Below, piece by piece: positions 40,201 through 52,000 of a stretch of 64,000 bases of DNA; position 1 is the stretch's first letter; each line of letters starts with the position of its first letter. A model generated the notes under the pieces. The model made no database searches, was not told the DNA's origin, and worked only from the letters and a program-made list of their open reading frames with translations. The stretch lies in NCBI GenBank assembly GCA_964035775.1, contig OZ038312.1, positions 7,075,650 through 7,139,649 on the forward strand, in the 5' to 3' direction. This DNA comes from Osedax frankpressi. Its lineage: Eukaryota; Annelida; Polychaeta; Sabellida; Siboglinidae. A program made the translations under genes and the position numbers.

Positions 40201-43200
40201 TTTCCCCTATTTTTTACATGTAAACTTAGCAAAGGTTGCCATTTAGGAAAATTAAATAATAGAATGAAATTAATATATATTATATTTAATGTTTAGTGGA
40301 TTATTATTAATAATTTATTAGAATCTTAAAATGTACATTTATCAAATAAAATACTTCAATTTATAGAAGATTTTAACATGGGACAAGTGCTGGTGTTTTT
40401 ATTTCAAATTGAATATATTCATTCTCCGAATTTTCAACAATTTCTACTTATACGACATTAATTAAGGATAAACACCTTGAATGCTTCCTGCCAGAGTTCA
40501 AGGTTGATGGCATGATCGAGTTGCACAAGACGGGTTTCGAGGTGCATGGATTGACTCTCCAACTTTTCAAGGTTAACGGAGCGAGGTTGGTTGCTGTGCT
40601 TGTAGACTTGTTGCAGATGGGTTCGCAGGTTTTCGCAGAGCTTGCGGAACTCGGTCTTACGCTCATATTTCAGGCAGAATTTGAAAGCTGCGATGAAGGG
40701 TGTTAAGGAGGTAAGATGAAGGGTGTTAAGGAGGTAAGATAAAGGGTGTTAAGGAGGTAAGATGAAGGGTGTTAAGGAGGTAAGATAAAGGGTGTTAAGA
40801 ATGTAAGAAGTGTTAATTGACTACCTATCCCGGTAGTGAAATGTGTTCTCAATATATTACATTAAACCTGCAACTGTGCACTACAGAGTTCTTATAACTG
40901 CCCCAAGGAGACTAAGAACTAACTAGCACAATTCTCTGAATTGTTAGGAACAACGCAATATCTTAGCTGTCATTAATAACCCATTTGGGCGACGTCTTGG
41001 TACAGCTTCTCAACGCTGTTGTTATTACGCAAGAGGTCCAGGCACTGGCGGTACGACTCCCAGAGGAACTTCACCCACGGGGTGAGTACGGCGCGATCGT
41101 TACGGTCTTGACTGTCCTCGACGCTGACCGCTCCCAACAGCAGACTGCGGAAAGTGAGCGGGCGTTAACGGGACATTGGCGTAGAACGTAAATCGAGCCG
41201 TTGGCTGTATAGATGTATCGTATAACAAAGATATCTGTACTACTGCTCGCAATATACGATTGTAACGTACTCTTCCGATGTCTGTATGGAGTCCAAGTCG
41301 TCAATCTCTAAAACAGTTTGATGAGAAGCTATCCTGGCCTCTTCAGTCTTTTGTTCGGCCAGCTCGAGGTAACGCCTGACCACTTCATCGAGTGATGCAA
41401 TGTTCACCTGGATATGTATTTCGTCATCAACCATAATCTCTAGTCTAAGTTAGCAATGCATTATGTATTCAATATTTAATTAAACAATAATTATATACAG
41501 ATATACATACATACAAATATAGTAATTAAATGGATACATATTAATTAATTAATAAAAAATATGTTTTAATTAATAGTTTTCATTATAAATTATGATTTAT
41601 AATGAATTATAATTCATACAAGTATAACATGAATACTATTTATTGTGTAAATAGTACATTTTAAAGTAAATAAAAGTACTAATTTTACTAAATAATACTA
41701 AATACGAATAATTGCACTAGTTAATATAAATATGAGAAATAATCTCAATCAAACCAGTTGACAGATATTCTTGTACTGGTAGAGACCCTCTTTTGCGATA
41801 TGGCTTTTCTTTAACTCTATACAAAGTTCGAGGTACTTGGCCATAATGGGTTCGTGTATCTTCTGCCAAGTGCGATGGCGTTTACTCTTGATGACATCAT
41901 ACAGCGTATCGAGGGCTCGGTGCTTCTTACCCACATCGATAAACTCTATTGGAGTAACGGTTAGTTAGCAGGAAAACTAAAAGGTGTAATATCGAATTTC
42001 GATATACACTTAAATTTATGTAGAGTTAAATAAAATATTTTATTTGTATTGATTAATAAAATAATAAAATATGTAAAATAATTAACAGTGAAACATAATT
42101 TATTATGGTTCATTAATGTTTGTTTTAAACGAGTTTTACTTTTTGTCAAATAAAATAGTTAGAAATATTTATAAATTACTAATTTATTTAAATGGAATAA
42201 ACAATATAAATAAATAATAATTTATATTTATAAAATTTCTACACAAGGAGAGTTATTTTTAAACTGTTATTTTACAAGTTATTATATTAAGTTATTTTAC
42301 ATTTGAAATGATAAAAACATTTGGCAATAAATGAATCTAGACATAAAATTGTGTATAAAGTAAGTAAATCAAAAATAGCAATAATTAATAGGCAATAATA
42401 AAGTAATAAATAAAAAGAACCTAGAATTCAAGGTATATACAAATTACAAAATATTCATAATTTACAAAAAATTTAATCAATCATATAATTTAATATATAT
42501 TATTATATTAGAAAATTTAAATTAAATATTAGAAATACATTGAATTTATAAATATTAATCATTTACTTTATATCATATATAATTATTAATAGATTATTAC
42601 ATTACTGATTAATGTATTTCATAAATCAAATGATAAAAAAATTAAATTATCTAAATAATGAAAGAAAATAGATAATTTAAGACAAGCGGGAATTGGCGGA
42701 TGATGTAACAAATAGGTATATTTTCAATATTAGTTATATAATTATGTAAAAAAAATAAATAAAGGTATCCATATTTGTATTCGTTATAGATTATAACAGA
42801 AAAACAATAACAATAATAACAATTAATTCATATAGAATATAATAAATATATTTGAAAATCTATTTTTGTTTATTAACACAAGGAAGTTAATCCCAAAAAA
42901 CATATAAAAATAGTCATTATAATCAAAAAAGTGCTATTTAGAACGTAAAAATAATTGCATATAACATTATAAAACTTATTTAATAAATTAAGAGTGAATT
43001 AAACTACGTATAATGTATTAATAAATAAGAAAATATTTTGTATATAACTATATATGGTAATTTTTATAAATTACAATGTCTTTTTTCAAATTCAATATAA
43101 CTAGATATGTATCTTCTAATGATATCCTGTAACAGGTTATTATTTATTATACATACTTTATTACATATACTAATCTAACAACGTATATTCAATTATAAGT

Positions 43201-44692
43201 AAAATGTAGTGATATATCATAACAAATATAATGTTTATTATAATTTTAAAATATTTTATTTTATCATTTTTATTTTGTTACTCCTTTATCCTTTATCACT
43301 TTTATTTTATTGTTTACCTATTTCACGTTTCTATTAGGTAGAACATTTACCGAGTTCTGATTTTGAAGCCCTTCAAACACTGATCCTCAATTGTGAGGTA
43401 CTTTTTATAAACATTTATATTGTATAAATAATATGAATTCTATTCATGATTTCAATAAACACGTAATTTTTCTGGCATATTTTAAAAATTTTTTTAGAAT
43501 GTCGTTGATATACGATGATTAGACAATGTTTCCTGTTTGTCCCGTACGCTGTATTTGAATGTTGATATATTCGTGTAACTTGTGGTCATTCTAGTAGACG
43601 AGGGCGAAATACTGCTGCTAGAACTAGCTGTGAAGAATTACCATCAGATTGATAAACTTTTGATATGCCTTATTTAGCTGATGTTGCATTCGAAAGAAGA
43701 TCTTTACAAGATTATTTCCGTAATGAGTCATCCTTAAGTTATACGATGGAGTTCTCGATTACATTTATTCAATATCGTCTCGTCTTCAATGTCTTATCAG
43801 AACAGCAAAAAGTTTGTGATAATGTAATGATTCTAATTTTAAAAAAATATTTTTAAATAATTTACGGAAGAAAATAATATCAAGACTCTAGTCATATATA
43901 GCTATCATATTCATTATTATCAACAAAATGTGACAGATGTGAGATTATTTATCTAACAAAAAACTGTATCACATCTCCTACATTTCAAAGATATCAGGCA
44001 TGAGCTGACATATCATAAAAAGTTTACGTAGATTGAAACACTGAATCAGCTATCATATATATATTGTTTTTTATAAACAGATGATTTTGTTAAACTTGCA
44101 TACTATTTATAATATATACTAGAATCCCTTACTATAAACATATATATTTATTTGTGAATAAAGTAAATATTTATAACAAAATATTTTCTTAAATTGACTA
44201 CAAATGTGATACAAATATCACTATATAATCTTTTGATAGGAGTATTACAGGATATGCATTTTCACCATATTGAATTATTAATATTTTTAAATAAAAATCA
44301 TATTTTGTGGGCCATTCACTAAACCATAGGTTATTTCTTATGAGAATATTGTTTAAATAATAAATAACATTGAATTATTTAAATAATAGCTGATCAAAAT
44401 GATATTTAATTAAAAAATATGTGAAGAATGTTTCTAGATGTGAAACTTTCAATTGTGTTTTATAGATATTAGCAAAAGTATCATTTATTTGCAATATATA
44501 TAATTTGACTAAAAATAAAAAACTATTTATATGATATAATAAATTTATAATATATATATTGTTAAAAGCATGATAAATAAATTAATGTAAAGGTGAAATG
44601 AACATATTTTTTAATTAAATATATCTTTAAAATAATATCATACCATTTGCACGTTTAAGAGCATTGTCGGGTCTTTGAAAAAAAGTAGGCAT
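34211..44692 (-). CDS. EIF3A: EIF3A, translation initiation factor 3 subunit A, 14 exons
   Basis: The largest eIF3 subunit; it scaffolds the PCI/MPN core on the 40S ribosome. Exons (minus): 44644-44692, 41755-41945, 41271-41407, 40981-41144, 40476-40687, 39890-40086, 38395-38566, 36527-36718, 35488-36348, 35264-35386, 34928-35081, 34734-34864, 34342-34663, 34211-34239. They sum to 978 codons with all phases closing. The start [16 protein letters not shown] matches human MPAYFQRPENALKRAN. Conserved blocks include [45 protein letters not shown] and [18 protein letters not shown] region about residues 315-490; the charged helical, spectrin-like region follows. The C-terminal part (about 862-977) is Arg/Asp/Ser/Asn-rich and short; human eIF3a is about 1380 residues with a long decapeptide-repeat tail. 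The last exon (DGELSWKRK) rests on splice phase only. Intron 1 is about 2.7 kb and AT-rich. Confidence 0.94.
38641..39889. repeat. TCAC arrays around a LINE fragment, eIF3a intron 6, copy 2
   Basis: (TCAC)n arrays at about 38641-38850 and 39357-39889 flank one LINE 3' end. On the minus strand the second array starts at the exon 6 donor (GTTAGTGAGTGAG at 39889 downward), giving dozens of GTGAGT donor look-alikes directly after the true donor. Confidence 0.95.
38851..39356 (+). mobile_element. LINE 3'-end fragment in copy 2
   Basis: Same element as 30845-31425 and 31596-32100: an [13 protein letters not shown] end, a stop, a 3' UTR and a (CA)n tail. A short TCAC block (about 39178-39205) has been inserted or amplified inside its 3' UTR. 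Confidence 0.65.
40690..40805. repeat. 23-bp repeat abutting the eIF3a exon 5 acceptor
   Basis: About five copies of tgaagggtgttaaggaggta plus three bases, beginning 3 bp from the acceptor of exon 5 (exon starts at 40687, minus). On the minus strand the unit is pyrimidine-rich, so the array is a multiplied polypyrimidine tract. Confidence 0.92.
43340..43860. other. Unassigned exon-like, GC-raised segment in eIF3a intron 1
   Basis: GC-richer than the intron around it. It has short open stretches on both strands next to splice-like signals: plus strand around 43345-43400 ([15 protein letters not shown]) and 43596-43660 ([20 protein letters not shown]); minus strand a Ser-rich stretch over about 43495-43640. 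I do not recognise it. It could be a decayed transposon or a nested gene. Confidence 0.3.
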
Positions 44693-45099
44693 ATTTAATA
44701 TTTAAACTGTTAAAAATAACAAATAAAACTTATCAGAGTATAAAGTATTTAATAGATAAAACACGTAATAACAATCAAAACATTTAAAAGTCGGCATATA
44801 AAATGGCGATGATAAATACACGTGATGGATTGAATTTATGGATATTTACCAACAAATAATACACCCAGAAACCATTATTAGATATAATAAATTTTAAAAC
44901 TTGTTGAAATCGTTAAAAACTTTCACGAATTCAATAATATTATCAGTTATTATAAATTCAATGAAAAAATTATGTTATGGAAAATTTTATAGTTACAGTA
45001 AGTTTTGGATATGATATGAAATACATTTTATTTATAACATTTCAATTTAATATATATGTATATATATATATATGGTTGAAAAAAATAGTTGATATTTGC

Positions 45100-47050
45100 A
45101 TGAATTAACCTCATCGATGTAATATGATTATTGCAGATATGTGGATCCATCAAGTTATCAAGAGTAAAACACATCGATGTACCTACTTCTATATGTATTA
45201 TCCAGACTATACATTTCTTAAACTTAGTATTTTATTTATTGGCATGTGCTCATTTCACTGTTAATCAATTGATAAGAAGTTGTAGAAAGTGAGAGAAGAC
45301 TCTCCGGAATGTTTCAATAATTAGACAAGTTCGGCAAATATTTATGTAATATTACAAGAATTATGATCAAACTTATTGAGAAATATTTATTTAGAAATGG
45401 AAATGGATTGAACAAGAAGAATTTGAAAATCAAAGAAAGTAATTACATGTACCCAAATGTTACGATATTATAATTTAAGAAAATCTTTAACGCTATGATG
45501 TGATTGGATTGGAAACGATATAATTCAAGAATAATAAATTAATAACGTATCCTTACAAAATGTATCGAATACCAAGTTAAGATATACTCAGATTGAGAAG
45601 GAAAGTCGACTACACTTTTTGGGTGTGAAAAATGTAAACAATATTTATATATAAAGAATAGAAAATACATATTAAAAGTTATCATAAACCCCTCAAAAAT
45701 ATTTGACAAAACCAATTGAAATATCAGTGGTATTGCAGCGAATGAGGTTGAGACTTCAAACATATGATATTTAGTAAAATATAAACCTGGTAAATAACTG
45801 GTAATAACAGATACTTTAATAGATAATTCAATTAAGTAGGCAAAAATAAAAGAAAATATGGATATTTTTGAAGTAGAATGTGATTCAATGATGAGTTTAG
45901 CAATATGGGAATCTAGAAGAATACAAATCAAAGATGAATTCGAGAAAGATAGACGATACTAAACAAATATGTTGAAGAATAATAGCCTATGAAAAGTAAT
46001 ATCGATAATAGTGTGATTCATCGTTATAATATGACAACAAAACGTAAGGACGCGTGTCGACAATGGTATTTATAACGCTGATAGAGTAATAATAGAACAT
46101 TCGAAGAAACACTAAACAATTAATTAAATACATAAATCTCGGAATACAAGCATGTCAAAAGATTACGTTAAAGTATGTTTTGGACTGGCTATTAATTAGA
46201 AATGGTAGAGTTTTTATAGATGAATAAAATATATATTAAACGTTTATATAATATATGGTCTTATGAACCATTAATTCAGTATAATATAGAAAAAACTCGA
46301 TGGTTAAACATCAATATAGTTCTTTGTAATTTGAACAAAAGAAATTAGTTAATAGTCGTAGACTACTACTCAAATTAAACAAGTGTTACTTGATTAGACG
46401 TAATGGATAAACAAATATAATTAATAAATGTGATATAATTAGTATGCGTGGAATACCCAATATCACGATATCCCACAATAGATCCTACTACCTCTGTTTA
46501 GATAGGAATTTAAAGCATTCTAAAAACTATATATAGATCAAATTACATCTAACGCCTTCTAGTACTTACTATCCAGAAATAAATAGCAGAACCGTAAATG
46601 TGGTCAAAGTGGTGAAGAATTGTTTAAAAATGTAATAAAGAATTCTATTATATGTAGTCTCAAAAAATAGCATTTATTAGAAATGATCAGACTCAACTCA
46701 GAGAAGGACACCTATTAAGTTAATAAGAAAGATTAATGGGGAGAACATATCAAACAAGACTAATTTCGAAGAATATATTTTTGAAACCTAGATGTGATAT
46801 TGAAGATGAAAATATGCGAATACAAAGGACAGAGTATAATCAAAATCTACTTATGACCCGCATATGCATTGTAGTATATACTATGACATTATACGAAATT
46901 AAAGAGAAATATTGTTCTAAATCTATCGTTTCGAAATAATATTGATTCAAAAATATAGGATGAATATAAATAAGACGAAAACGAAATAAGATAAGCATAT
47001 TAAGAAATATAATTTGTAATGGGTCTTGGTCAATACTTAACAAAGAAAGA
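45100..47050 (+). mobile_element. Ty3/gypsy-type LTR retrotransposon fossil, pol region
   Basis: Isolated signatures of the pol region of a Ty3/gypsy element remain in order on the plus strand: an RNase H-like part around 45550-45850, then integrase core and tail-like parts around 46440-46900. The copy is heavily broken, with well over ten breaks, and no intact frame. I could not identify LTRs at either end, so the limits are approximate. It looks old and lies between the eIF3a and SMYD4 genes. Confidence 0.6.
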
Positions 47051-47824
47051 GAGATTTAATGATATAAACGATTAACTACTTACATTAAGCTTCTTGATTA
47101 TATATGAAAATTCACAAGTTTAAGTTCATCTAGTAAAGGTTAGTAAAATCTAGTCATAGTTGCATAATAATAACATATTTTAGATAACCTACGTATTTAT
47201 TATGTAATATTCCCGGCATTTATTCTTATTAAAAGAAATATGTAAAACTATATTTGTCATATAACTAGATGCAAAATACTACACAAAATAAATCTACAAA
47301 GTTTAGGGGAAGGACTCATGGACAGAGCCCCAGGTTGATATAAACTAGGCCATATTTGATATCCTAGTGCAGAAATAAAAAATTAATCCCTTATGTAATG
47401 AAATTACCTGTGTACACTTGTCAACAGTTAAAATTCACGGATTTTAATCATATTTCTAATCAAATATATTCATTTATAAAATGAAAAAGATTTCATGTAT
47501 TTTTAATTTTATAGAAATATTTTATTTGATCAAAAAATAATTAAACAAGACAACTATAGATAAGGATTACATATTTCCATACAATTTAATTACAAAACGC
47601 CAAGAACTTCCATTGGTATACATGACTTAGCAATGTTTAGCATTAAAATATCTAATAAATAAAAGAAAATTGGTATTTCATTTTTATTAAAAATTAGGTA
47701 TACCCTGACTTCAAGGGCAAAGCTACACATTCATCTGCGATACTGTGAAATAGCATTAAACACCGGGGAAAATAGGAGATCAACATAAAATAATTCATAT
47801 AGTATAGAGACTAGGGGAGGGTCA

Positions 47825-48665
47825 TAAAAATAAAAGGTGAACGCAATTTGATACTTTAAAATATATGAACATCCGGTATGTTGAAAGCCAAAGGGAGGGT
47901 AAAAAAAATAATAGGTGAATTCTTGTTCATTACATTAAAATATATGAACCTGCAATATGTTGAAAATAAAGGGGAGGGAAATAAAAATAAAAGGTGAATT
48001 CATGTTCATTACATTAAAATATATGAACATGCGATATGTTGAAAGTAAAGGGGAAGGAAATAAAAATAAAGATAATAGGGAAATAAAAATAATAGGTGAA
48101 TTCTTGTTCATTACATTAAAATATATGAAAATGCGATAAGTTGAAAATAAAGGGGAGGGAAATAAAAATAAAAGGTGAATTCATGTTCATTACATTAAAA
48201 TATATGAACATGCGATATGTTGAAAATTAAGGGGAAGGAAATAAAAATAAAAGGTGAATTCTTGTTCATTACATTAAAATATATGAACCTGCAATATGTT
48301 GAAAATTAAGGGGAGGGAAATAAAAATAAAAAGTGAATTCTTGTTCATTACATTAAAATATATGAACCTGCAATATGTTGAAAATTAAGGGGAGGGAAAT
48401 AAAAATAAAAGGTGAATTCTTGTTGATTACATTAAAATATATGAACCTGCGATATGTTGAAAATTAAGGGGAGGGAAATAAAAATAAAAGGTGAATTCTT
48501 GTTGATTACATTAAAATATATGAACCTGCGATATGTTGAAAGTAAAGGGGAGGGAAATAAAAATAAAAGGTGAATTCTTGTTGATTACATTAAAATATAT
48601 GAACCTGCGATATGTTGAAAGTAAAGGGGAGGGAAATAAAAATAAAAGGTGAATGCAAGTTCGAT
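47825..48665. repeat. Minisatellite of about 79 bp, around 11 copies
   Basis: Each unit joins a purine-rich part (ggggagggaaataaaaataa) to a part holding gaattcttgttcattacatt. Copies differ by a few bases and some are shortened. It lies between the gypsy fossil and the SMYD4 3' end. Confidence 0.95.
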
Positions 48666-48879
48666 ACTTTAAAATTCAAACACGCTCGAAAGCAAAGGGT
48701 ATTGGAAAGCCACAGGGTAAGAGCAAATAATGTACACTAGGATATGTAGGAAATAAACACTATAAATATAATTATGTAGGACAGGATTTGATAGGGAAGG
48801 AGGGTCTTGATATGAGATAGGATGGATTATTAGGATAAGGTTGGGATGAAAGAGTGTGTTGAATATGTGGTGTTAAGGG

Positions 48880-49060
48880 AAAGATTTAGGGACAGAGGAG
48901 TTGGGATGTCAGGGTAAAGAGAGGTTGGGAGACAAGTTAGGGTAGAGGGGTTGGGAGACAAGTTAGGGTAAAGAGGGGTTGGGAGACAAGTCAGGGTAAA
49001 GAGGGATTGGGAGACAAGTTAGGGTAAAGAGGGGTTGGGAAGAGGCATTTTGTGGAAGGG
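48880..49060. repeat. Short G-rich tandem repeat at the SMYD4 3' end
   Basis: Five or so copies of a unit of about 30 bp containing ggttgggagacaagttaggg, overlapping the last codons of the SMYD4-like frame. On the gene strand it is pyrimidine-rich. Confidence 0.85.
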
Positions 49061-52000
49061 AATAGAAATCACCTGGTAACTCTGCGACCGAATGTTCAGG
49101 CACTGTTTGAGGAACTCGATGAGTGCATATTCGTGCATACTTGGCCTCATGAAAGTGGCCTGTACCTCAGCCATTAAGCTAATCACCTTGGTCTCTACAG
49201 CGGAGACGTCCCGGTGGATCAAATCACTCAAAGTGTCGAAGTCTCCTAGTCGTTCGAGTTGCTCGACGAGTTCGGGACAGTTGCCGGCAACCGAGTAAGA
49301 GCAATCCGCAGAACAGCACATGAGGCGATCGCTTCGGGATTGCATGGCGCGATGGCAACTGGGACACCTCCACACCGGAGGCATTTCGGCGAGGTCGGCA
49401 AACATGGCGGTATCGACGTCGCATTCGACGCACCGACAAGTGAACTGGTAGCCGAGGGCGAGGTGTCGACGTCGGTCGGATTTGTTCATCGTCGCAGACA
49501 GGGCGCTGTAGTTATCCGCGATTGGCTGGCCGTTGGGAATTCGGCGTTGGGCGCGCACCACGATGCAGTGGTCGGTGAGGTTCTGGCGCATAACGTTTGG
49601 GAAACAAGAGTGGTTGAACAGCGACAGGGTGGCGTAGATGCCGCTGCCGATGTCTTGAACGATGGCGTTGGTGACAAAATCTACGGAGGACGACGGCTGT
49701 AGAGGTAGGGCGGTGATCGCGTGGGCATTGTTAGGTAACAATTGTAGTAGGCGTAGCAACAGATGACCTCGACGATAATCAGTAGACCGGTAATGGCCGA
49801 GCATTTGGAAGATCAGAAATGCTGTGAAAATAATGGGGAATGTTAACTTAACTAGTTTATATGCTGATGGTGCTTTCGGGTAGTTATTAAAATTAAAAGT
49901 TATGGGGATGAAGCAATGGATTCTTTTTCAAATAAATAATTAAAACATTAATTGTATTTCTGTGTTTGATAATTAGGTCACTTTGATTTGATTTTTATTG
50001 GAAATCTGATTATATCAGTTATTATATTAATGATCGAAAATATTTGTTGGTAAAATGTCGATATAGGTTTGTAGGGCACATATCAAGGTGATGAAGTTAA
50101 AGGTTAAAGGTTAAACATAACCTTTAACAGTTCGTTCTAGTAGATCTTTGGTTCCGCGGCGATGTCCATTAGTAACCAAGGTTTCGATGTTGAAGAAATC
50201 AAAAGAGTGATAGTAGTCGAAAGATGGGATGCGTTTTGCACTCGCTTGTAATTCACGACCAGGAAGACCTTCGATCCTGCGCTTCTGAACGTCCAAGTAT
50301 AGACGGACAGCCAAAACGGTGAACTTATCAGCGTTCAAAATATCGTAGAGTTCAGTGGCACAGATGCACCGTTTGGTTTTCTGAAAAAAGGATGCGATCG
50401 GAATCAGACAAATGCAATGCCGGTATTTCACTAAAATGCATTCCATATACTGTATAACTTAGGATATATAATTGTATTGAATATAATGTCACGAAGGTAT
50501 TTGTCTTTTCGAAATTAAAAGATAAACCTATATAATATGACATCTGTTATCCTTATTATCTTAATATAGCAAAAGTGATATCATTTTCATCTCTATTTAA
50601 ACAATAGTACTTTTTATTTTCCCAAACTGGACGCTCACTAACAAACATAGATATTTTCTTTACACAATGTTCGCTGCAGAACACAGAGGAGGTGCAAATT
50701 GGGCAAGGAAGACTGTGAAGGCAACGCTTCTGGCAGTATCCGCAGAATTGAAAGCTGTGGGAAACGACGGAACATGCAAACACGAACGAGAGAGACAGCC
50801 ATCTTATTTAGGCATAAAGCAACAGTAATCTTGAATAAAGAGGATATGAGAAGAAGAGATACCGAAAAATAGAAGAAGATATATATAAAGATAGAATGTG
50901 AGAGTAAGAAAGGAGAGAAAAAGAGAGAGCGAGAGAATACCAACATGAAATCCTTGTTGGGTACAGAGGCAAAGGGTCTCTCAACAGCAATGATTTCTCC
51001 AGGTTTGAATTCCTTGGTTGCCTGAACATGACGTCCGGAGTCGTCCTTATCATCAACAATAATAGTCTGTTCAACAAGAGCAGGGTACTGGCGGTTACCT
51101 GGAGTAAGAGGGGAGGGTTAAGGAGGTAGGGTTAGGCAGTTACCTGGAGTAAGAGGGGAGGGTTAAGGAGGTAGGGTTAGGCGGTTACCTGGAGTAAGAG
51201 GGGAGGGTTAAGGAGGTATGGCTAGGCAGTTACCTGGAGTAAGAGGGGAGGGTTAAGGAGGTATGGCTAGGCAGTTACCTGAAGTAAGAGGGGAGGGTTA
51301 AGGAGGTAGGGTACTGGCGGTTACCTGGAGTAAGAGGAGGGTTAAGGAGGTATGGCTAGGCAGTTACCTGGAGTAAGAGGAGGGTTAAGGAGGTATGGCT
51401 AGGCAGTTACCTGGAGTAAGAGGGGAGGGTTAAGGAGGTATGGCTAGGCAGTTACCTGGAGTAAGAGGGGAGGGTTAAGGAGGTATGGCTAGGCAGTTAC
51501 CTGGAGTAAGAGGAGGGTTAAGGAGGTATGGTTAGGCAGTTACCTGGAGTAAGAGGGGAGGGTTAAGGAGGTATGGCTAGGCAGTTACCTGGAGTAAGAG
51601 GAGGGTTAAGGAGGTATGGCTAGGCAGTTACCTGGAGTAAGAGGGGAGGGTTAAGGAGGTATGGCTAGGCAGTTACCTGGAGTAAGAGGAGGGTTAAGGA
51701 GGTAGGGTTAGGCAGTTACTTGGAGTAAGAGGGGAGGGTTAAGGAGGTATGGCTAGGCAGTTACTTGGAGTAAGAGGGGAGGGTTAAGGAGGTATGGCTA
51801 GGCAGTTACTTGGAGTAAGAGGGGAGGGTTAAGGAGGTATGGCTAGGCAGTTACCTGGAGTAAGAGGGGAGGGTTAAGGAGGTATGGCTAGGCAGTTACC
51901 TGGAGTAAGAGGGGAGGGTTAAGGAGGTATGGCTAGGCAGTTACCTGGAGTAAGAGGGGAGGGTTAAGGAGGTATGGCTAGGCAGTTACCTGGAGTAAGA

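Larger units (their letters stand above)
32787..40203. repeat. Tandem segmental duplication, copy 2
   Basis: A direct copy of 24578-32786. At the junction the end of copy 1 (gacaacttt) runs into the copy start (attaatcaatac), with about 3 bp of shared T at the break. At its far end copy 2 continues into unique DNA (ttttcccc) and eIF3a exon 5. It is shorter than copy 1 because eIF3a intron 6 holds one LINE fragment instead of two. Confidence 0.95.

Noticed and set aside
45539-45931. 130-residue minus-strand frame rich in Ile/Phe/Ser
   Set aside because: It is antisense to the Ty3/gypsy fossil and resembles no membrane protein I know.
49259-49702. 147-residue plus-strand frame
   Set aside because: Antisense shadow of the SMYD4 SET exon.
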